DNA from: Acidimicrobiales bacterium
GTDB lineage: Bacteria; Actinomycetota; Acidimicrobiia; Acidimicrobiales; JAUJNH01
Reading direction: 5' to 3'
Length of the DNA: 64,000 nucleotides
Assembly (NCBI GenBank): GCA_030448245.1
Contig: JAUJNH010000004.1
Span: forward strand, 248,001-312,000
Below the pieces are notes generated by a model. The model did no database searches. It was not told where the DNA came from and saw only the letters and a program-made list of their open reading frames with translations. Below are positions 39,065 to 51,899 of this stretch, one piece after another; position 1 is the stretch's first letter; each line of letters starts with the position of its first letter. The translations under genes and the position numbers were made by a program.

Positions 39065-39730
39065 TCAGCCCGGGTGGGGTGGCGGGTCCGGTGGACGGGT
39101 GCCGCGGCCACGGACGAGGCGGGTGCACCAGACCAGCCCCTGTTGGATCACCGGGCCGACCAGCACGGCCCAGACCACCGTCCCGGCGCCGACCGTGCCG
39201 CCCAGCAGGAGGCCGAGGGCCAGCGCCGTGAGCTCGATGCACGTCCGCACCAGCCGGACGCTCGGGCCTCGGGCCGCGAGCGCGGTCATGAGGCCGTCAC
39301 GCGGCCCGGCCCCCAGGCGCGGCACCAGGTAGAGGGCGGTGCCCAGGCCGCCAAAGGCGACACCGCCGAGGAGCAGCGCCCACCGCAGCCCGATGGGCTC
39401 CACGTCGGGCACCAGGGCGAGCGTCGACTCGATGACCAGCCCGACGAAGACGACGTTGACCAGGGTCACCACCCCGATCCGAGCACCGAGCGGGTAGGAG
39501 ATGGCCATCACGACGAAGCCCACCAGGATCCCGGCGATGCCGATGCCGATCCCCGCCCGCTCGGCGACGCCCTGGTGGAGGACGTCCCACGGACCCAGGC
39601 CCAGCCGGGCCCGGACCGTCAGCGCGACCCCGAAGCCGAGGCCGACCATGCCGAGCACGGCCCACGGCAGGCCCCGCCGCAGCGGCATCGGCGCCAAGCT
39701 GGCAAGGGCGGGCGTCGGCAGCGTCGGCAC
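39065..39730 (-). CDS. YczE/YitT-type membrane protein
   Basis: 221 residues with about six hydrophobic helices. The first helix ends in RARLGLGPWDVLHQG, the hallmark of the YczE/YyaS group; GLGTALYLVPRLGAGPRDGLM is a second, internal copy of the same motif, showing the two-fold repeat of this family. No transport substrate is known. I chose the GTG at 39730 because TACCGT (39739-39744) ends eight bases upstream; the ATG at 39688 is a shorter alternative. It is divergent from the ComF-like gene. Confidence 0.8.
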   Translation of the reverse strand: MPTLPTPALASLAPMPLRRGLPWAVLGMVGLGFGVALTVRARLGLGPWDVLHQGVAERAGIGIGIAGILVGFVVMAISYPLGARIGVVTLVNVVFVGLVIESTLALVPDVEPIGLRWALLLGGVAFGGLGTALYLVPRLGAGPRDGLMTALAARGPSVRLVRTCIELTALALGLLLGGTVGAGTVVWAVLVGPVIQQGLVWCTRLVRGRGTRPPDPPPHPG

Positions 39731-39738
39731 GCGGGGCC

Positions 39739-39744
39739 ACGGTA
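39739..39744 (-). promoter_or_regulatory. -10-like TACCGT before the YczE-type gene
   Basis: TACCGT on the minus strand, eight bases before the GTG at 39730. Confidence 0.45.
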
Positions 39745-39783
39745 CGCGGCGGTCGCCGTCACGCCCACCGAGATGATGGCGGC

Positions 39784-40422
39784 ATGCTCCTGCTGCCCGC
39801 CCGGTGCGGGGCCTGCCACCGGCCCAGTGCGTCGCCCTGCCCGGGGTGCCTGCCGGGCCTGCCCGTGGCGCCACCGATCGAGGCGCCGGCGCCGCTGTCC
39901 GGCCTGGCGGCCCTGCTCGCCTACGAGGGGGCCGCCCGGCCCATCGTGGCCGGGCTGAAGGTGCGCCACAACCGCGGCGCCCAGAGGTGGCTGGCCGACG
40001 GCCTTGCCCTGCTGGTGCCAGCCGGCACCGACCTCGTCACCTGGGCGCCCACGTCAGCGGCCCGCGTCGCCGCCCGGGGCGTCGACCACGCCCGGCTGCT
40101 GGCCGAGGCGACCGCTCGGGCCGCCGGGGTCCGTGGCCACGGCACCCTCACCCGCCTGCCCGGACCGCCGCAGACCGGCCGCACCCGGGCGGCCCGAGTG
40201 GGCGACGGGCCGTCCTTCACCGCCCGCTACGACCTGGCGGGGCTCGACGTGGTGGTCGTCGACGACGTCACCACCACGGGCGCCACGTTGGCCGCCGCCG
40301 GCCGGGCCCTGGTGGCCGCCGGGGCGGCGTCGGTCGTGGGCCTGGCTGCCGCCGTCACCCTCGCGCCACCGGCCCCCCGATCGTCCGGCGATCGTGCCGC
40401 GACCTCCCGTCTGGCCGGTTGA
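39784..40422 (+). CDS. ComF/GntX-like phosphoribosyltransferase family protein
   Basis: 212 residues. Four cysteines at the N-terminus (CGAC at 8-11, CPGC at 19-22) form the small zinc ribbon of ComFC/GntX proteins. VVVVDDVTTTGATLAAAG near residue 155 is the PRPP-binding loop of type I phosphoribosyltransferases. In naturally competent bacteria ComFC helps take up DNA; in others the role is not known, and no other competence gene is visible here. It starts at an ATG 53 bases from the divergent YczE-type gene and precedes the response regulator by 23 bases. Confidence 0.85.
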   Translation: MLLLPARCGACHRPSASPCPGCLPGLPVAPPIEAPAPLSGLAALLAYEGAARPIVAGLKVRHNRGAQRWLADGLALLVPAGTDLVTWAPTSAARVAARGVDHARLLAEATARAAGVRGHGTLTRLPGPPQTGRTRAARVGDGPSFTARYDLAGLDVVVVDDVTTTGATLAAAGRALVAAGAASVVGLAAAVTLAPPAPRSSGDRAATSRLAG

Positions 40423-40428
40423 GGCCGA

Positions 40429-40434
40429 TATGCT
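40429..40434 (+). promoter_or_regulatory. -10-like TATGCT before the response regulator
   Basis: TATGCT ends eleven bases before the GTG at 40446. It is the closest to the classic TATAAT among the boxes in the window. Confidence 0.5.
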
Positions 40435-40445
40435 CCCGCGGGACT

Positions 40446-41147
40446 GTGAGTGACCAGCCTGCCCCCAGCCCCCCCGGCACGCCGGTCAGGGTCCTCATCG
40501 CCGACGACCAGCCCCTGTTCCGCCGGGGACTCTGGGTGGTGCTCGGCACCGATGAGCGCATCGAGGTGGTGGCCGAGGCCGAGAACGGCGAGGAGGCCAT
40601 CGCCCGGGCGGTCGAGCTCGTGCCCGACGTGGTGCTGATGGACGTGCGCATGCCCAAGGTCAACGGGATCGAGGCGGCGCGGGTCATCAGCCAGCAGGTC
40701 CCGACCACCAAGATCATCATGCTGACCGTCTCCGACGAGGAGGACGACCTCTACGAGGCCATCAAGGCGGGCGCCACCGGCTACCTCCTGAAGGAGATCT
40801 CGGTCGAGGAGGTGGCCGAGGCCATCCAGGCGGTGGTGCAGGGCCAGAGCCTCATCACCCCGTCCATGGCCTCGAAGCTGCTCTCCGAGTTCCAGAAGCT
40901 GTCGACCCGCACCGAGGAGACGGCCCAGTTCCCCTCGCCGACGCTCACGCCCCGTGAGCTCGAGGTGCTGAAGCTGGTGGCCAAGGGCATGTCGAACCGA
41001 GAGATCGGCGACGAGCTGTTCATCAGCGAGAACACGGTCAAGAACCACGTCCGGAACATCCTCGAGAAGCTGCACCTCCACTCCCGCATGGAAGCCGTGA
41101 TCTATGCCGTGCGCGAGCGCCTCCTCGACATCCGGGGCGACGGCTGA
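40446..41147 (+). CDS. NarL/LuxR-type response regulator
   Basis: 233 residues. The receiver domain has the acidic pair in VLIADDQPLFRRG (Asp20-Asp21), the phospho-acceptor Asp66 in VVLMDVRMP, and Lys in GYLLKEIS. After a ~25-residue linker, the LuxR-type helix-turn-helix (LTPRELEVLKLVAKGMSNRE and ENTVKNHVRNILEKL) fills the C-terminus. It should bind DNA as a dimer when phosphorylated. No histidine kinase gene is adjacent, so it is an orphan here. The position directly before secA is notable, but a regulatory link is not shown. Confidence 0.93.
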   Translation: MSDQPAPSPPGTPVRVLIADDQPLFRRGLWVVLGTDERIEVVAEAENGEEAIARAVELVPDVVLMDVRMPKVNGIEAARVISQQVPTTKIIMLTVSDEEDDLYEAIKAGATGYLLKEISVEEVAEAIQAVVQGQSLITPSMASKLLSEFQKLSTRTEETAQFPSPTLTPRELEVLKLVAKGMSNREIGDELFISENTVKNHVRNILEKLHLHSRMEAVIYAVRERLLDIRGDG

Positions 41148-41182
41148 TCAGCGCTGCAGGCGCCCCAAGGTGAGGGCGCCGG

Positions 41183-41188
41183 TAGGCT
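41183..41188 (+). promoter_or_regulatory. -10-like TAGGCT before secA
   Basis: TAGGCT ends ten bases before the secA ATG at 41199. Confidence 0.45.
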
Positions 41189-41198
41189 GGATGGCGCC

Positions 41199-43946
<2,748 letters not shown>

Positions 43947-43956
43947 CGCCGGGGCC

Positions 43957-43962
43957 TAACCT
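43957..43962 (+). promoter_or_regulatory. -10-like TAACCT upstream of the ahcY leader
   Basis: TAACCT ends 83 bases before the ahcY start. Initiation a few bases downstream would place the stem at 43974-44014 at the 5' end of the message. Confidence 0.4.
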
Positions 43963-43969
43963 GGGTCGG

Positions 43970-44040
43970 CGGAACGAGGTTGCACCGCGTCGGGCCTGCT
44001 GGTCCCAGCCTCGTCAGGACCACACCCATCAACCAAGGAG
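43970..44040 (+). promoter_or_regulatory. Possible SAH-responsive leader of ahcY
   Basis: ACGAGG at 43974-43979 pairs with CCTCGT at 44009-44014. Inside, GGGCC (43992-43996) pairs with GGTCC (44001-44005) over a TGCT loop. The 3' side reads CCCAGCCTCGT, close to the CCCAGGCUCGU of the known SAH riboswitch, and the 5' side ACGAGG plus a GC-rich internal loop also fits. The downstream pseudoknot partner is not evident, so this may be only a structured leader. A ribosome site AAGGAG (44035-44040) follows. Confidence 0.3.
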
Positions 44041-44045
44041 CAGCA

Positions 44046-45479
<1,434 letters not shown>

Positions 45480-45517
45480 TCCGGGAACGCGCACCCGGCA
45501 CGACGGGCGGAGGCCGG

Positions 45518-46339
45518 CTAGAGGTCGGTGATGAGGCGGGTGACGCGGTCGATGACCGGCCTGGGCAGGACTCGGTCGGCCAGGTTCCAGGCCTGGGCGT
45601 CGAGGCCGACCAAGTAGCGGTCCCGGGGATTGCGGGCGTCGAGGGCGCCCCCCACCACCCTGGCCACCTGCTCGGGGTTGCCCATGAGCGGGTGGGCCAG
45701 CCGCAGGATCTGAGCGAAGCGTTCGTGGCTGGTCTCGTAGACGCTCTCGTCCCGGCCGGTCATGGCCTCCCGGGCCTGGGTGAAGATGTCGGTGCGGAAG
45801 GCGCCGGGCTCGACCAGCACGACGGCGATCTTGTCGCGGGCCACCTCCATGCGCAGGGCGTCGCTGACGCCCTCGAGCCCCTGCTTGGCGGCCTGGTACC
45901 AGCCCGTGAGGGGAGTCGACAGCCGCCCGTAGATGCTGGACATGTTGACGATCCGGCCCCGCCCCTGCGTGCGCATGGCGGGGAGCGCCAGGCGGGCCAG
46001 GCGCATCGGCGCCACCAGCATCGTCTCCAGCACCTCCCGCAGCTCGTCGTCCCCGACGTCCTCGACCGCTCCCATGCGGCCCACGCCCGCGTTGTTCACG
46101 AGCCCGGTGAGGGGCCCCACCTGCTTGATCACCTCGGCGCAGCGCGCCGCGTCGGTGACGTCGAGCAGCACGTGGTCGACCTCCACCCCGGCGTCGGCGG
46201 CCGCCTTGTGCAGCACATCGGCCTTCTCGTCGCTCCGCACGCTGCCGATCGCGGCGTAGCCCCGCCGGGCCGCCTCGATGGTGGTGGCCAGCCCGATCCC
46301 GCTGTTCGCGCCCGTCACCAGGACGGTTCCCTTGGTCAT
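45518..46339 (-). CDS. Short-chain dehydrogenase/reductase
   Basis: 273 residues, classical SDR. The cofactor loop VTGANSGIGLATTIEAARRG lies at residues 8-27, NNAGVG in the middle, catalytic Ser in VNMSSIYG and YQAAKQG (YxxxK) after it. The Arg in GSVRSD after strand 2 suggests NADP preference. Substrate unknown. The ATG at 46339 shares a CATG with an ATG of the prfB frame on the other strand; the prfB start is more likely at 46362. Confidence 0.88.
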   Translation of the reverse strand: MTKGTVLVTGANSGIGLATTIEAARRGYAAIGSVRSDEKADVLHKAAADAGVEVDHVLLDVTDAARCAEVIKQVGPLTGLVNNAGVGRMGAVEDVGDDELREVLETMLVAPMRLARLALPAMRTQGRGRIVNMSSIYGRLSTPLTGWYQAAKQGLEGVSDALRMEVARDKIAVVLVEPGAFRTDIFTQAREAMTGRDESVYETSHERFAQILRLAHPLMGNPEQVARVVGGALDARNPRDRYLVGLDAQAWNLADRVLPRPVIDRVTRLITDL

Positions 46340-46345
46340 GGCCGG

Positions 46346-46351
46346 TAGCCT
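46346..46351 (+). promoter_or_regulatory. -10-like TAGCCT before prfB
   Basis: TAGCCT ends ten bases before the GTG at 46362 and supports that start over the ATG at 46338. Confidence 0.45.
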
Positions 46352-46361
46352 TACCCACCCG

Positions 46362-47468
46362 GTGCGCAACTTCGCCGACGATCTCGCCACGCTGGGCCTC
46401 CGGCTGAAGGAGGCCGAGGACTACCTCGGGCTCGAGTCGCTGCGCGCCCGCCTGGCCGACCTCGAGCAGCAGGCCGGGGCCCCCGATCTCTGGGAGGACC
46501 AGGACAGGGGGCGACGGGTCACCGCCGAGTACGCCGAGGTCAAGGGAGACGTCGAGGTCCTCGAGTCGCTGCGGGCCCGGTTCGAGGACGTCGAGGTGCT
46601 GCACGAGATGGCGCGCGAGGTCGACGACGAGACCCAGGAGGCCGAGATCGGCGCCGAGATGGTCGGCCTGTCGATCGCCCTGAACGAGCTCGAGCTCCGC
46701 AGCCTGTTCACCGGCGAGCACGACCAGCACGACGCCGTGTTGTCGATCAGCGCCAAGGACGGCGGCACCGACGCCCAGGACTGGGCCGAGATGCTGGAGC
46801 GGATGTACCTGCGGTGGGCCGAGCGCCGCGGCTTCACCGTCGAGCCGGTCGATCGTTCCGAGGGCACCGAGGCCGGCATCCTCTCGACCGAGTTCATCGT
46901 GCGGGGCCGCTACGCCTACGGGCTCCTGACCAGCGAGAAGGGCGTGCACCGCCTGGTGCGCAACAGCCCCTTCGACTCCCAGCACCGCCGCCAGACCTCG
47001 TTCGCCCTCGTCCAGGTGGTCCCGTTCCTCGAGGACGCCCTGAAGGTCGTCGACATCGACGACAAGGACATCCGCCTCGACACCTACCGCTCGTCGGGGG
47101 CCGGGGGCCAGCACGTCAACAAGACCAGCTCGGCCATCCGGATCACCCACTTCCCGAGCGGGATCGTCGTGCAGTGCCAGGACGAGCGCTCCCAGCTGCA
47201 GAACAAGGAGCGCGCCTTCCAGCTGCTGGCCGTCAAGCTGCTGGAGCTGCGCGAGGAGGAGCGGCGCCAGGAGCTGGCCCGGCTCAACGGTGAGGTGGCC
47301 AAGACCCAGGCCTGGGGCAGCCAGATCCGGAACTACGTCACCAGCCAGTACAACCTGGTGAAGGACGACCGCACCAAGCACGAGACCAGCAACGTCCGAG
47401 CCGTCTTCGACGGCGACCTCGACGACTTCGTCGAGGCCTACCTCCGCTGGCGGCGCGCCGCGAACTAG
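46362..47468 (+). CDS. prfB: Peptide chain release factor 2
   Basis: 368 residues. The stop-codon recognition motif is SPF (in [15 protein letters not shown]), which defines RF2 (UGA and UAA). The peptidyl-tRNA hydrolysis motif GGQ is in [15 protein letters not shown]. The N-terminal helical domain starts [15 protein letters not shown], the usual family start, so I take the GTG at 46362; an ATG at 46338 adds eight residues and would overlap the divergent SDR start. There is no in-frame stop near the N-terminus, so the autoregulatory +1 frameshift known in E. coli and many other bacteria is absent. Upstream of ftsE, as in many bacteria. Confidence 0.96.
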   Translation: MRNFADDLATLGLRLKEAEDYLGLESLRARLADLEQQAGAPDLWEDQDRGRRVTAEYAEVKGDVEVLESLRARFEDVEVLHEMAREVDDETQEAEIGAEMVGLSIALNELELRSLFTGEHDQHDAVLSISAKDGGTDAQDWAEMLERMYLRWAERRGFTVEPVDRSEGTEAGILSTEFIVRGRYAYGLLTSEKGVHRLVRNSPFDSQHRRQTSFALVQVVPFLEDALKVVDIDDKDIRLDTYRSSGAGGQHVNKTSSAIRITHFPSGIVVQCQDERSQLQNKERAFQLLAVKLLELREEERRQELARLNGEVAKTQAWGSQIRNYVTSQYNLVKDDRTKHETSNVRAVFDGDLDDFVEAYLRWRRAAN

Positions 47469-47509
47469 CCAACGTGCCGGGGATGCCCTGGTGCGGCAGG
47501 GGTCACTGG

Positions 47510-47515
47510 TACCCT
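47510..47515 (+). promoter_or_regulatory. -10-like TACCCT upstream of ftsE
   Basis: TACCCT lies 47 bases before the ftsE ATG, in the prfB-ftsE gap. Confidence 0.3.
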
Positions 47516-47562
47516 GTCACGGTCCCTCGGCAGGCTCGGCCCGCTCGGCGATCCCCCTCCTC

Positions 47563-48261
47563 ATGATCAGACTCGAGAACGTCACCAAGACCTACAAGAA
47601 CGGCACCGTTGCCCTGCGGAACACCTCCGTGGACATCGCCAAGGGCGAGTTCGTCTTCATGGTCGGGTCCTCCGGGTCCGGCAAGTCGACGTTCCTGCGC
47701 CTCGTCACCATGGAGGAGCAGCCGGAGGTCGGCCAGATCTGGGTGGCCGGCAAGGACCTCTCCACCCTCACCCCGTGGAAGGTCCCGTTCCTGCGCCGCA
47801 ACGTCGGCTGCATCTACCAGGACTTCAAGCTGCTGCCCAACAAGACCGTGGCCGAGAACGTCGCCTTCGCCCTCGAGGTCATCGGGCGGCCGAAGTCCGT
47901 CGTGCGCACCCAGGTGCCCCAGATCCTCGACCTGGTCGGCCTCGGCAAGAAGGCCCAGAACCTGCCGACCGAGCTGTCGGGCGGCGAGCAGCAGCGCGTT
48001 TCCATCGCTCGCGCCTTTGTCAACCGGCCCCTGATCCTGCTGGCCGACGAGCCCACCGGGAACCTCGACCCCACCACCACCATCGGCATCATGCGCCTGC
48101 TCGACCGCATCAACCGGACGGGCACCACGGTTGTCATGGCCACCCACGACCAGGGCATCGTCGACCAGATGCGCCGCCGGGTCATCGAGCTCGACCGGGG
48201 CACCGTCATCCGCGACCAGGCCCGCGGCGTCTACGGCTACGACGCCAGCGCCGGCCACTAA
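47563..48261 (+). CDS. ftsE: Cell division ATPase FtsE
   Basis: 232 residues. Walker [10 protein letters not shown] (35-43), Q-loop YQDFKLLP, signature [14 protein letters not shown], Walker [14 protein letters not shown] and switch His in MATHDQG are all present. FtsE drives the FtsX membrane protein, which in other bacteria activates cell-wall hydrolases during division. The 15-base gap to ftsX contains AAGGAG, so the two are one operon. The ATG at 47563 is the natural start; the frame before it is not conserved-looking. Confidence 0.96.
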   Translation: MIRLENVTKTYKNGTVALRNTSVDIAKGEFVFMVGSSGSGKSTFLRLVTMEEQPEVGQIWVAGKDLSTLTPWKVPFLRRNVGCIYQDFKLLPNKTVAENVAFALEVIGRPKSVVRTQVPQILDLVGLGKKAQNLPTELSGGEQQRVSIARAFVNRPLILLADEPTGNLDPTTTIGIMRLLDRINRTGTTVVMATHDQGIVDQMRRRVIELDRGTVIRDQARGVYGYDASAGH

Positions 48262-48276
48262 GGAGAACCCCTTCGC

Positions 48277-49164
48277 ATGGCACTGTCCGCCGGCTACGTC
48301 TCGCGTGAGACCGCCACCAACCTCAGCCGCAACGGCTTGATGAGCGTGGCCGCCATCGTCACCATCGCCGTCGGGCTCCTGTTCTTCGGCGCTGCGATCA
48401 TGTGGCAGCAGGGCGTCGACCGCCAGACCGCCCGGTGGCGGGGAGGCATCGAGCTCAGCGTGTTCATGCAGCCGTCGGCCGCCGACCAGCAGATCGAAGC
48501 GGTGAACCAGGAGCTGAACAGCGCCCCCGAGGTGAAGAAGGCCACCTTCGTCGACAAGGCGTCGGCCTACGCCGAGATGAAGGAGCTGTTCGCCGCCCAG
48601 CCCGAGGTGGTCGACGCCGTCGGCGAGCAGGACGCGCCGCCGTCGTTCCGGGTCGTCCCGAACAAGGCCGAGCAGGTCGAGGACGTCGGGGCCCGCTTCA
48701 AGGACAAGCCCGGCGTCCTCAACGTCGTCTACGCCAAGGAGACGGTCGACGTGCTCATCAAGAGCACCGCCAAGAAGCGCAACCTCTCGCTCGGCGTCGC
48801 CTTCCTGGCCGGGGCGTCGGCCCTGCTGGTGATCCTGAACACGGTGCGCATGGCCATCTTCAGCCGCCGGAGGGAGGTGGCGATCATGAAGCTCGTCGGC
48901 GCCACCAACTGGTTCATCCGGGTCCCCTTCATGCTCGAGGGCATGGTGCAGGGGATCCTCGGGGCGGCCGCCGCCTTCCTGCTCATCTTCGTGGCCCGCG
49001 ACCAGATCATGAGCTTCGTGAACGACGCCGCCATCAACCAGTTCACCAACCTCTACGCCACGACCGGCGAGACCGTGAAGACCGGCATCCTGCTGCTCGT
49101 CGTCGGCGCAGGCATGGGCGCGGTCAGCTCGGCCGTCGCCGTCCGCCGCTTCCTCGACGTGTAG
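48277..49164 (+). CDS. ftsX: Cell division protein FtsX
   Basis: 295 residues with the FtsX layout: a first helix (about residues 22-45), a ~110-residue outer domain with LSVFMQPSA and a later [17 protein letters not shown], then three helices, with [30 protein letters not shown] marking the inner loop typical of the family. It passes the FtsE ATP cycle to a periplasmic/extracytoplasmic hydrolase; an endopeptidase partner is not adjacent in this window. Often smpB-ssrA follows ftsEX; here smpB and ssrA lie about 5 kb away on the other strand. Confidence 0.95.
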   Translation: MALSAGYVSRETATNLSRNGLMSVAAIVTIAVGLLFFGAAIMWQQGVDRQTARWRGGIELSVFMQPSAADQQIEAVNQELNSAPEVKKATFVDKASAYAEMKELFAAQPEVVDAVGEQDAPPSFRVVPNKAEQVEDVGARFKDKPGVLNVVYAKETVDVLIKSTAKKRNLSLGVAFLAGASALLVILNTVRMAIFSRRREVAIMKLVGATNWFIRVPFMLEGMVQGILGAAAAFLLIFVARDQIMSFVNDAAINQFTNLYATTGETVKTGILLLVVGAGMGAVSSAVAVRRFLDV

Positions 49165-49170
49165 TCGCCA

Positions 49171-49194
49171 GGGGGAGGCGCGAGCGCCTCCCCC
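49171..49194 (+). terminator. Strong hairpin after ftsX
   Basis: GGGGGAGGCG and CGCCTCCCCC form a ten-base-pair stem around CGAG, seven bases after the ftsX stop. No T-tract follows. Confidence 0.65.
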
Positions 49195-49237
49195 CGGACC
49201 CCCCTCCTGGCGCGGCTCCTCCTGCGTCCCGGTTGTC

Positions 49238-49256
49238 GGGCCGGCGAAGCCGGCCC
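49238..49256. terminator. Second hairpin between ftsX and the next gene
   Basis: GGGCCGGC and GCCGGCCC make an eight-base-pair stem with a GAA loop. With the stem at 49171 it may end transcripts from both sides. Confidence 0.5.
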
Positions 49257-49283
49257 TCGGGCGGCCACGGTGCCTGCCAACTG

Positions 49284-49889
49284 CTACGTCGTCGGGGAGT
49301 CGCCTTCGCCAGGCGTGGAGGCGGGGGATGCTGGGCCTTCAGTGGCGGTCTGCTCGAGGTTCTTCAGGGCTTCCTTCAGGCGGGACAGCCAGGCCTCCTC
49401 GTTCTGGCGGACGAGGTCGACGCACCAGGCCAGCGCCTGGCCGCGGTGCTCGGCGATGCCGGCCGCCACCAGGTGGTCGAGGACCTTGCGCTGGTCGAGG
49501 TCGAGGCGGGCGGCCACCGTGGCCCGGACGGTGGTGAAGCGCCGGGTGGTGGCGCCGGCGGTGGCGCCCCAGCTGATGGTGCGGCCGTAGCGGGCCTCGG
49601 CCTGCTGGGCCACCGCGATCCTCCGCTGGCGGGTCTCCTCGCGGAAGCGGGCGATCCTCGCCTGCTCGGCGGCTGCGATTCCCTCGGCATCGAGTCCCTC
49701 GGGCACCTCGGGAACGCCGATGTCGCCGATCACGAGGATCTCGTTCCGGTCGACCTCGATGGTCGGCACGGCGCTGAACAGGTTGGGGGGCAGGGCGCCG
49801 CTGACCCAGCCGGTGATCTCACTGGACGAAGCGCCGGCGCCAGGGCTGCGGCGGTGGTGGTCGGTTCCATGCATGGAGCCAGTCTGCAT
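49284..49889 (-). CDS. Hypothetical protein, helical C-terminus
   Basis: 201 residues, not recognised. The middle has beta-like [20 protein letters not shown], then a strongly helical charged stretch ([24 protein letters not shown]) and a conserved-looking C-terminal half with [43 protein letters not shown] and an acidic tail. No signal peptide or membrane segment. The ATG at 49889 was used; an ATG at 49874 is possible. A perfect inverted repeat lies five bases upstream, so the gene may be under repressor control. It follows capA on the same strand. Confidence 0.6.
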   Translation of the reverse strand: MQTGSMHGTDHHRRSPGAGASSSEITGWVSGALPPNLFSAVPTIEVDRNEILVIGDIGVPEVPEGLDAEGIAAAEQARIARFREETRQRRIAVAQQAEARYGRTISWGATAGATTRRFTTVRATVAARLDLDQRKVLDHLVAAGIAEHRGQALAWCVDLVRQNEEAWLSRLKEALKNLEQTATEGPASPASTPGEGDSPTT

Positions 49890-49893
49890 CTGC

Positions 49894-49907
49894 GTAATGA
49901 CAATTAC
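49894..49907. promoter_or_regulatory. Operator-like palindrome GTAAT-N4-ATTAC
   Basis: GTAAT at 49894-49898 and ATTAC at 49903-49907 are perfect inverted repeats around GACA, in an AT-rich patch between the capA stop and the start at 49889. MarR- or TetR-type regulators bind sites of this size. Confidence 0.4.
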
Positions 49908-49914
49908 AAGCCCT

Positions 49915-51156
49915 CTACTTCGTCAACCCCGTGCACCCCCGCAGCGACTCCCAGGCGGCCCGCGCCGTCCGGGCGGCCTCGCCACTCAGCGGCCGGGGCG
50001 ACTGGCCGACGAGGCGGGCGGGCGCCCACGTGTAGCCGTCGACGTCGCGGCCGGTGACCGTGACGGTGAGGACGCCGGTCTCGACGCCCGGTCCGGTGTC
50101 GGAGTAGAAGACGAAGTTGCCGAGGCCGTACGCCACAAAGGCCGCCCCCAGGCGCCCCGCGCCCTGCAGGCGGTGGGCGTGGCCCCCGACGATCACGTCG
50201 GCGCCGGCCTCAACCAGGGCGCGGGCCAGGACCGGCTGGGCCTCGTTGGGGCAGGTCTGGCCCTCGGTGCCCCAGTGCAGGAACACGACCACGGTGTCCG
50301 CCTGCTCGCGAGCGGTGCGCACGGCGGCGGTCAGCCGGGCGACGTCCTTGGCCGAGGCCAGACCGGGCTGGCTGTCGGTCGCCGTCCAGGCCGCCCGCAG
50401 GTCGTCGTCCAGCACCTGGGTGGCGCCGATCACGGCGATGCGCTGGCCCTTGACCTCGCGCACGAAGGGGCGGTAGGCCTCGGCGGCGTTCCGGCCGATG
50501 CCGACGACCGGCACACCCCCGGATGCTGCCGCCTCGAGGCTGTCCTCGAGGCCCACGCGTCCGTAGTCCATGCCGTGGTTGTTGGCCATGCTCGCCACGT
50601 CGACGCCGCCGGCGCGCAGGGCCGCGAAGGCCGACGGCGGCGCCCGGAAGGCGTACTGCTTGGTCGGCGGCTTGGTGCCGCGGGTGGTGACCGCGGTCTC
50701 GAGGTTGACGACGGCGATGTCAGCGCTGCTCAGCAGAGGGGCCACCCCAGCCATCACGCTGGCCGGGTCGGCCTGCAGGCGGGCACGGATCTGGCCTTCG
50801 AAGTGGACGTCACCGCCAAACGCGAGCGTGATGGCCTGCCCGCTGCCGCGCCGCCCCCCATCCCGGCTCGTCGGCGCGGCCGCCACCGTGGTTTCGCCGG
50901 TTGCGCCGGTGGTCGGCGGGCTCGTGCTCCCAGCACGGTCCCCACCTCCCAGCGCAACCGTGGTCGCTGGCTCGCCCGGGCCGGTGGCGGCCACCCGCTC
51001 GTTCCGGCTGCCCGTCACCAGGGTCAGCACGAGGGCGAGGACGCCCACGGCCACCACCACGGCGCCGCCGGCGACGACCCGGTTGCGCCGGACCCGGCTG
51101 CTCGCAGGTCGGGGGGCGAGATGAGCGGCGCGGCGACGACCCATGGCTCCGGCCAT
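49915..51156 (-). CDS. CapA family metallophosphatase-like protein
   Basis: 413 residues. A membrane anchor near residues 20-45 (VVAGGAVVVAVGVLALVLTLVTG) is followed by a ~65-residue Thr/Gly/Pro linker and a CapA/PgsA domain with ITLAFGGDVHFEG, VVNLETAV, SMANNHGMDYG, VVFLHWGTEG and VIVGGHAHRLQG. These Asp, Asn and His residues are the metal ligands of the calcineurin-like group. CapA-like proteins take part in poly-gamma-glutamate or capsule formation, but here no capB/capC partner is seen. It should sit on the outer face of the membrane. ATG at 51156 chosen; the frame extends upstream through Arg/Ala-rich sequence, and an ATG at 51144 is also possible. Confidence 0.85.
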   Translation of the reverse strand: MAGAMGRRRAAHLAPRPASSRVRRNRVVAGGAVVVAVGVLALVLTLVTGSRNERVAATGPGEPATTVALGGGDRAGSTSPPTTGATGETTVAAAPTSRDGGRRGSGQAITLAFGGDVHFEGQIRARLQADPASVMAGVAPLLSSADIAVVNLETAVTTRGTKPPTKQYAFRAPPSAFAALRAGGVDVASMANNHGMDYGRVGLEDSLEAAASGGVPVVGIGRNAAEAYRPFVREVKGQRIAVIGATQVLDDDLRAAWTATDSQPGLASAKDVARLTAAVRTAREQADTVVVFLHWGTEGQTCPNEAQPVLARALVEAGADVIVGGHAHRLQGAGRLGAAFVAYGLGNFVFYSDTGPGVETGVLTVTVTGRDVDGYTWAPARLVGQSPRPLSGEAARTARAAWESLRGCTGLTK

Positions 51157-51548
51157 CGTCGCACGGCTGCGCGCCGCAGCGAAGGCATGACCCGCAGCCC
51201 GCCGCCCGAGTCCGGCTCTGGGATCATCTTCCGCTTGACGCCTCAGTCCGGCTGCTGGTCCTTGCGTGGTAGCAGCCGGTGTGCCCGATCGACCATCCGA
51301 GGAAGCGGAGGCCGGTGGCGTGCTTGCCGGTTGCATCGAACATCAGGCCGTTGACGATCGCCTCGAGACCCTTGAGGACTGGCTCGAACCGGCGCTGCCA
51401 CGGTCCGGGTTGGCGGGCACTGGTGTCGCGGAAAGCGTGGAGAGCCTCGGTCTGGGCAGGCTGGTCTACCAGTGATAGGAAGAAGATGGCCTGCCGCCAC
51501 GCGTATGCAGGGCGGCTGGGGCCAGCAGAGCGAAGCGGCGCCGCACGG
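51157..51548. other. Gene-poor gap, nothing recognised
   Basis: About 390 bases between the capA start and the broken HTH gene. Open frames on both strands are short or unlike known families. I see no RNA gene or clear repeat. Confidence 0.4.
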
Positions 51549-51796
51549 TCAGTCCACGGCCGGGGTCCGGGGCGGCCGGCCGGGCCGCCGATCCCACTCC
51601 TCGAGGGAACCTGGTGAGGGTGGCAGCTGACCAGACGGGCCCGGACGCGAGACTCGGCGAGCGGGGGGCAGGCCACGCCGCTGGCGGCCAGGGCCGAAAC
51701 CCGCTGCCGGCTCGTGCCACACGCGGCGGCCAGCTCGGCGACCCCCATGAGCTTGGGGTAGGTCGGCGCCGCCAGCTCGGCCTCGACCTCGGTCAT
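51549..51796 (-). pseudogene. Frameshifted HTH DNA-binding protein gene
   Basis: On the minus strand, from an ATG at 51796, MTEVEAELAAP leads into LMGVAELAAACGTSRQRVSALAASG, a helix-turn-helix of the MerR/excisionase-like kind. The expected continuation, LASGPVWSAATLTRF, is in the next frame and LEEWDRRPGRPP in a third. One extra base near 51652 and another in a C-run near 51605-51609 explain this. Either the gene is dead or two sequencing errors occurred. It lies beside the ssrA island region. Confidence 0.65.
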
Positions 51797-51899
51797 GGCC
51801 TCGGCCCGCACGACAGGCCAGGCAGCCACTGAGACGTGTGCGGTCTGGGGTCTCAGTGACAGAAACATGCATTCTCTGTGAACATCGGCCTAGTCGTGA

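Noticed and set aside
46338-46361. prfB start at the ATG sharing CATG with the SDR start, and a programmed frameshift
   Set aside because: Family alignment and the TAGCCT box favour 46362, and no in-frame stop is found, so the E. coli type of frameshift is absent.
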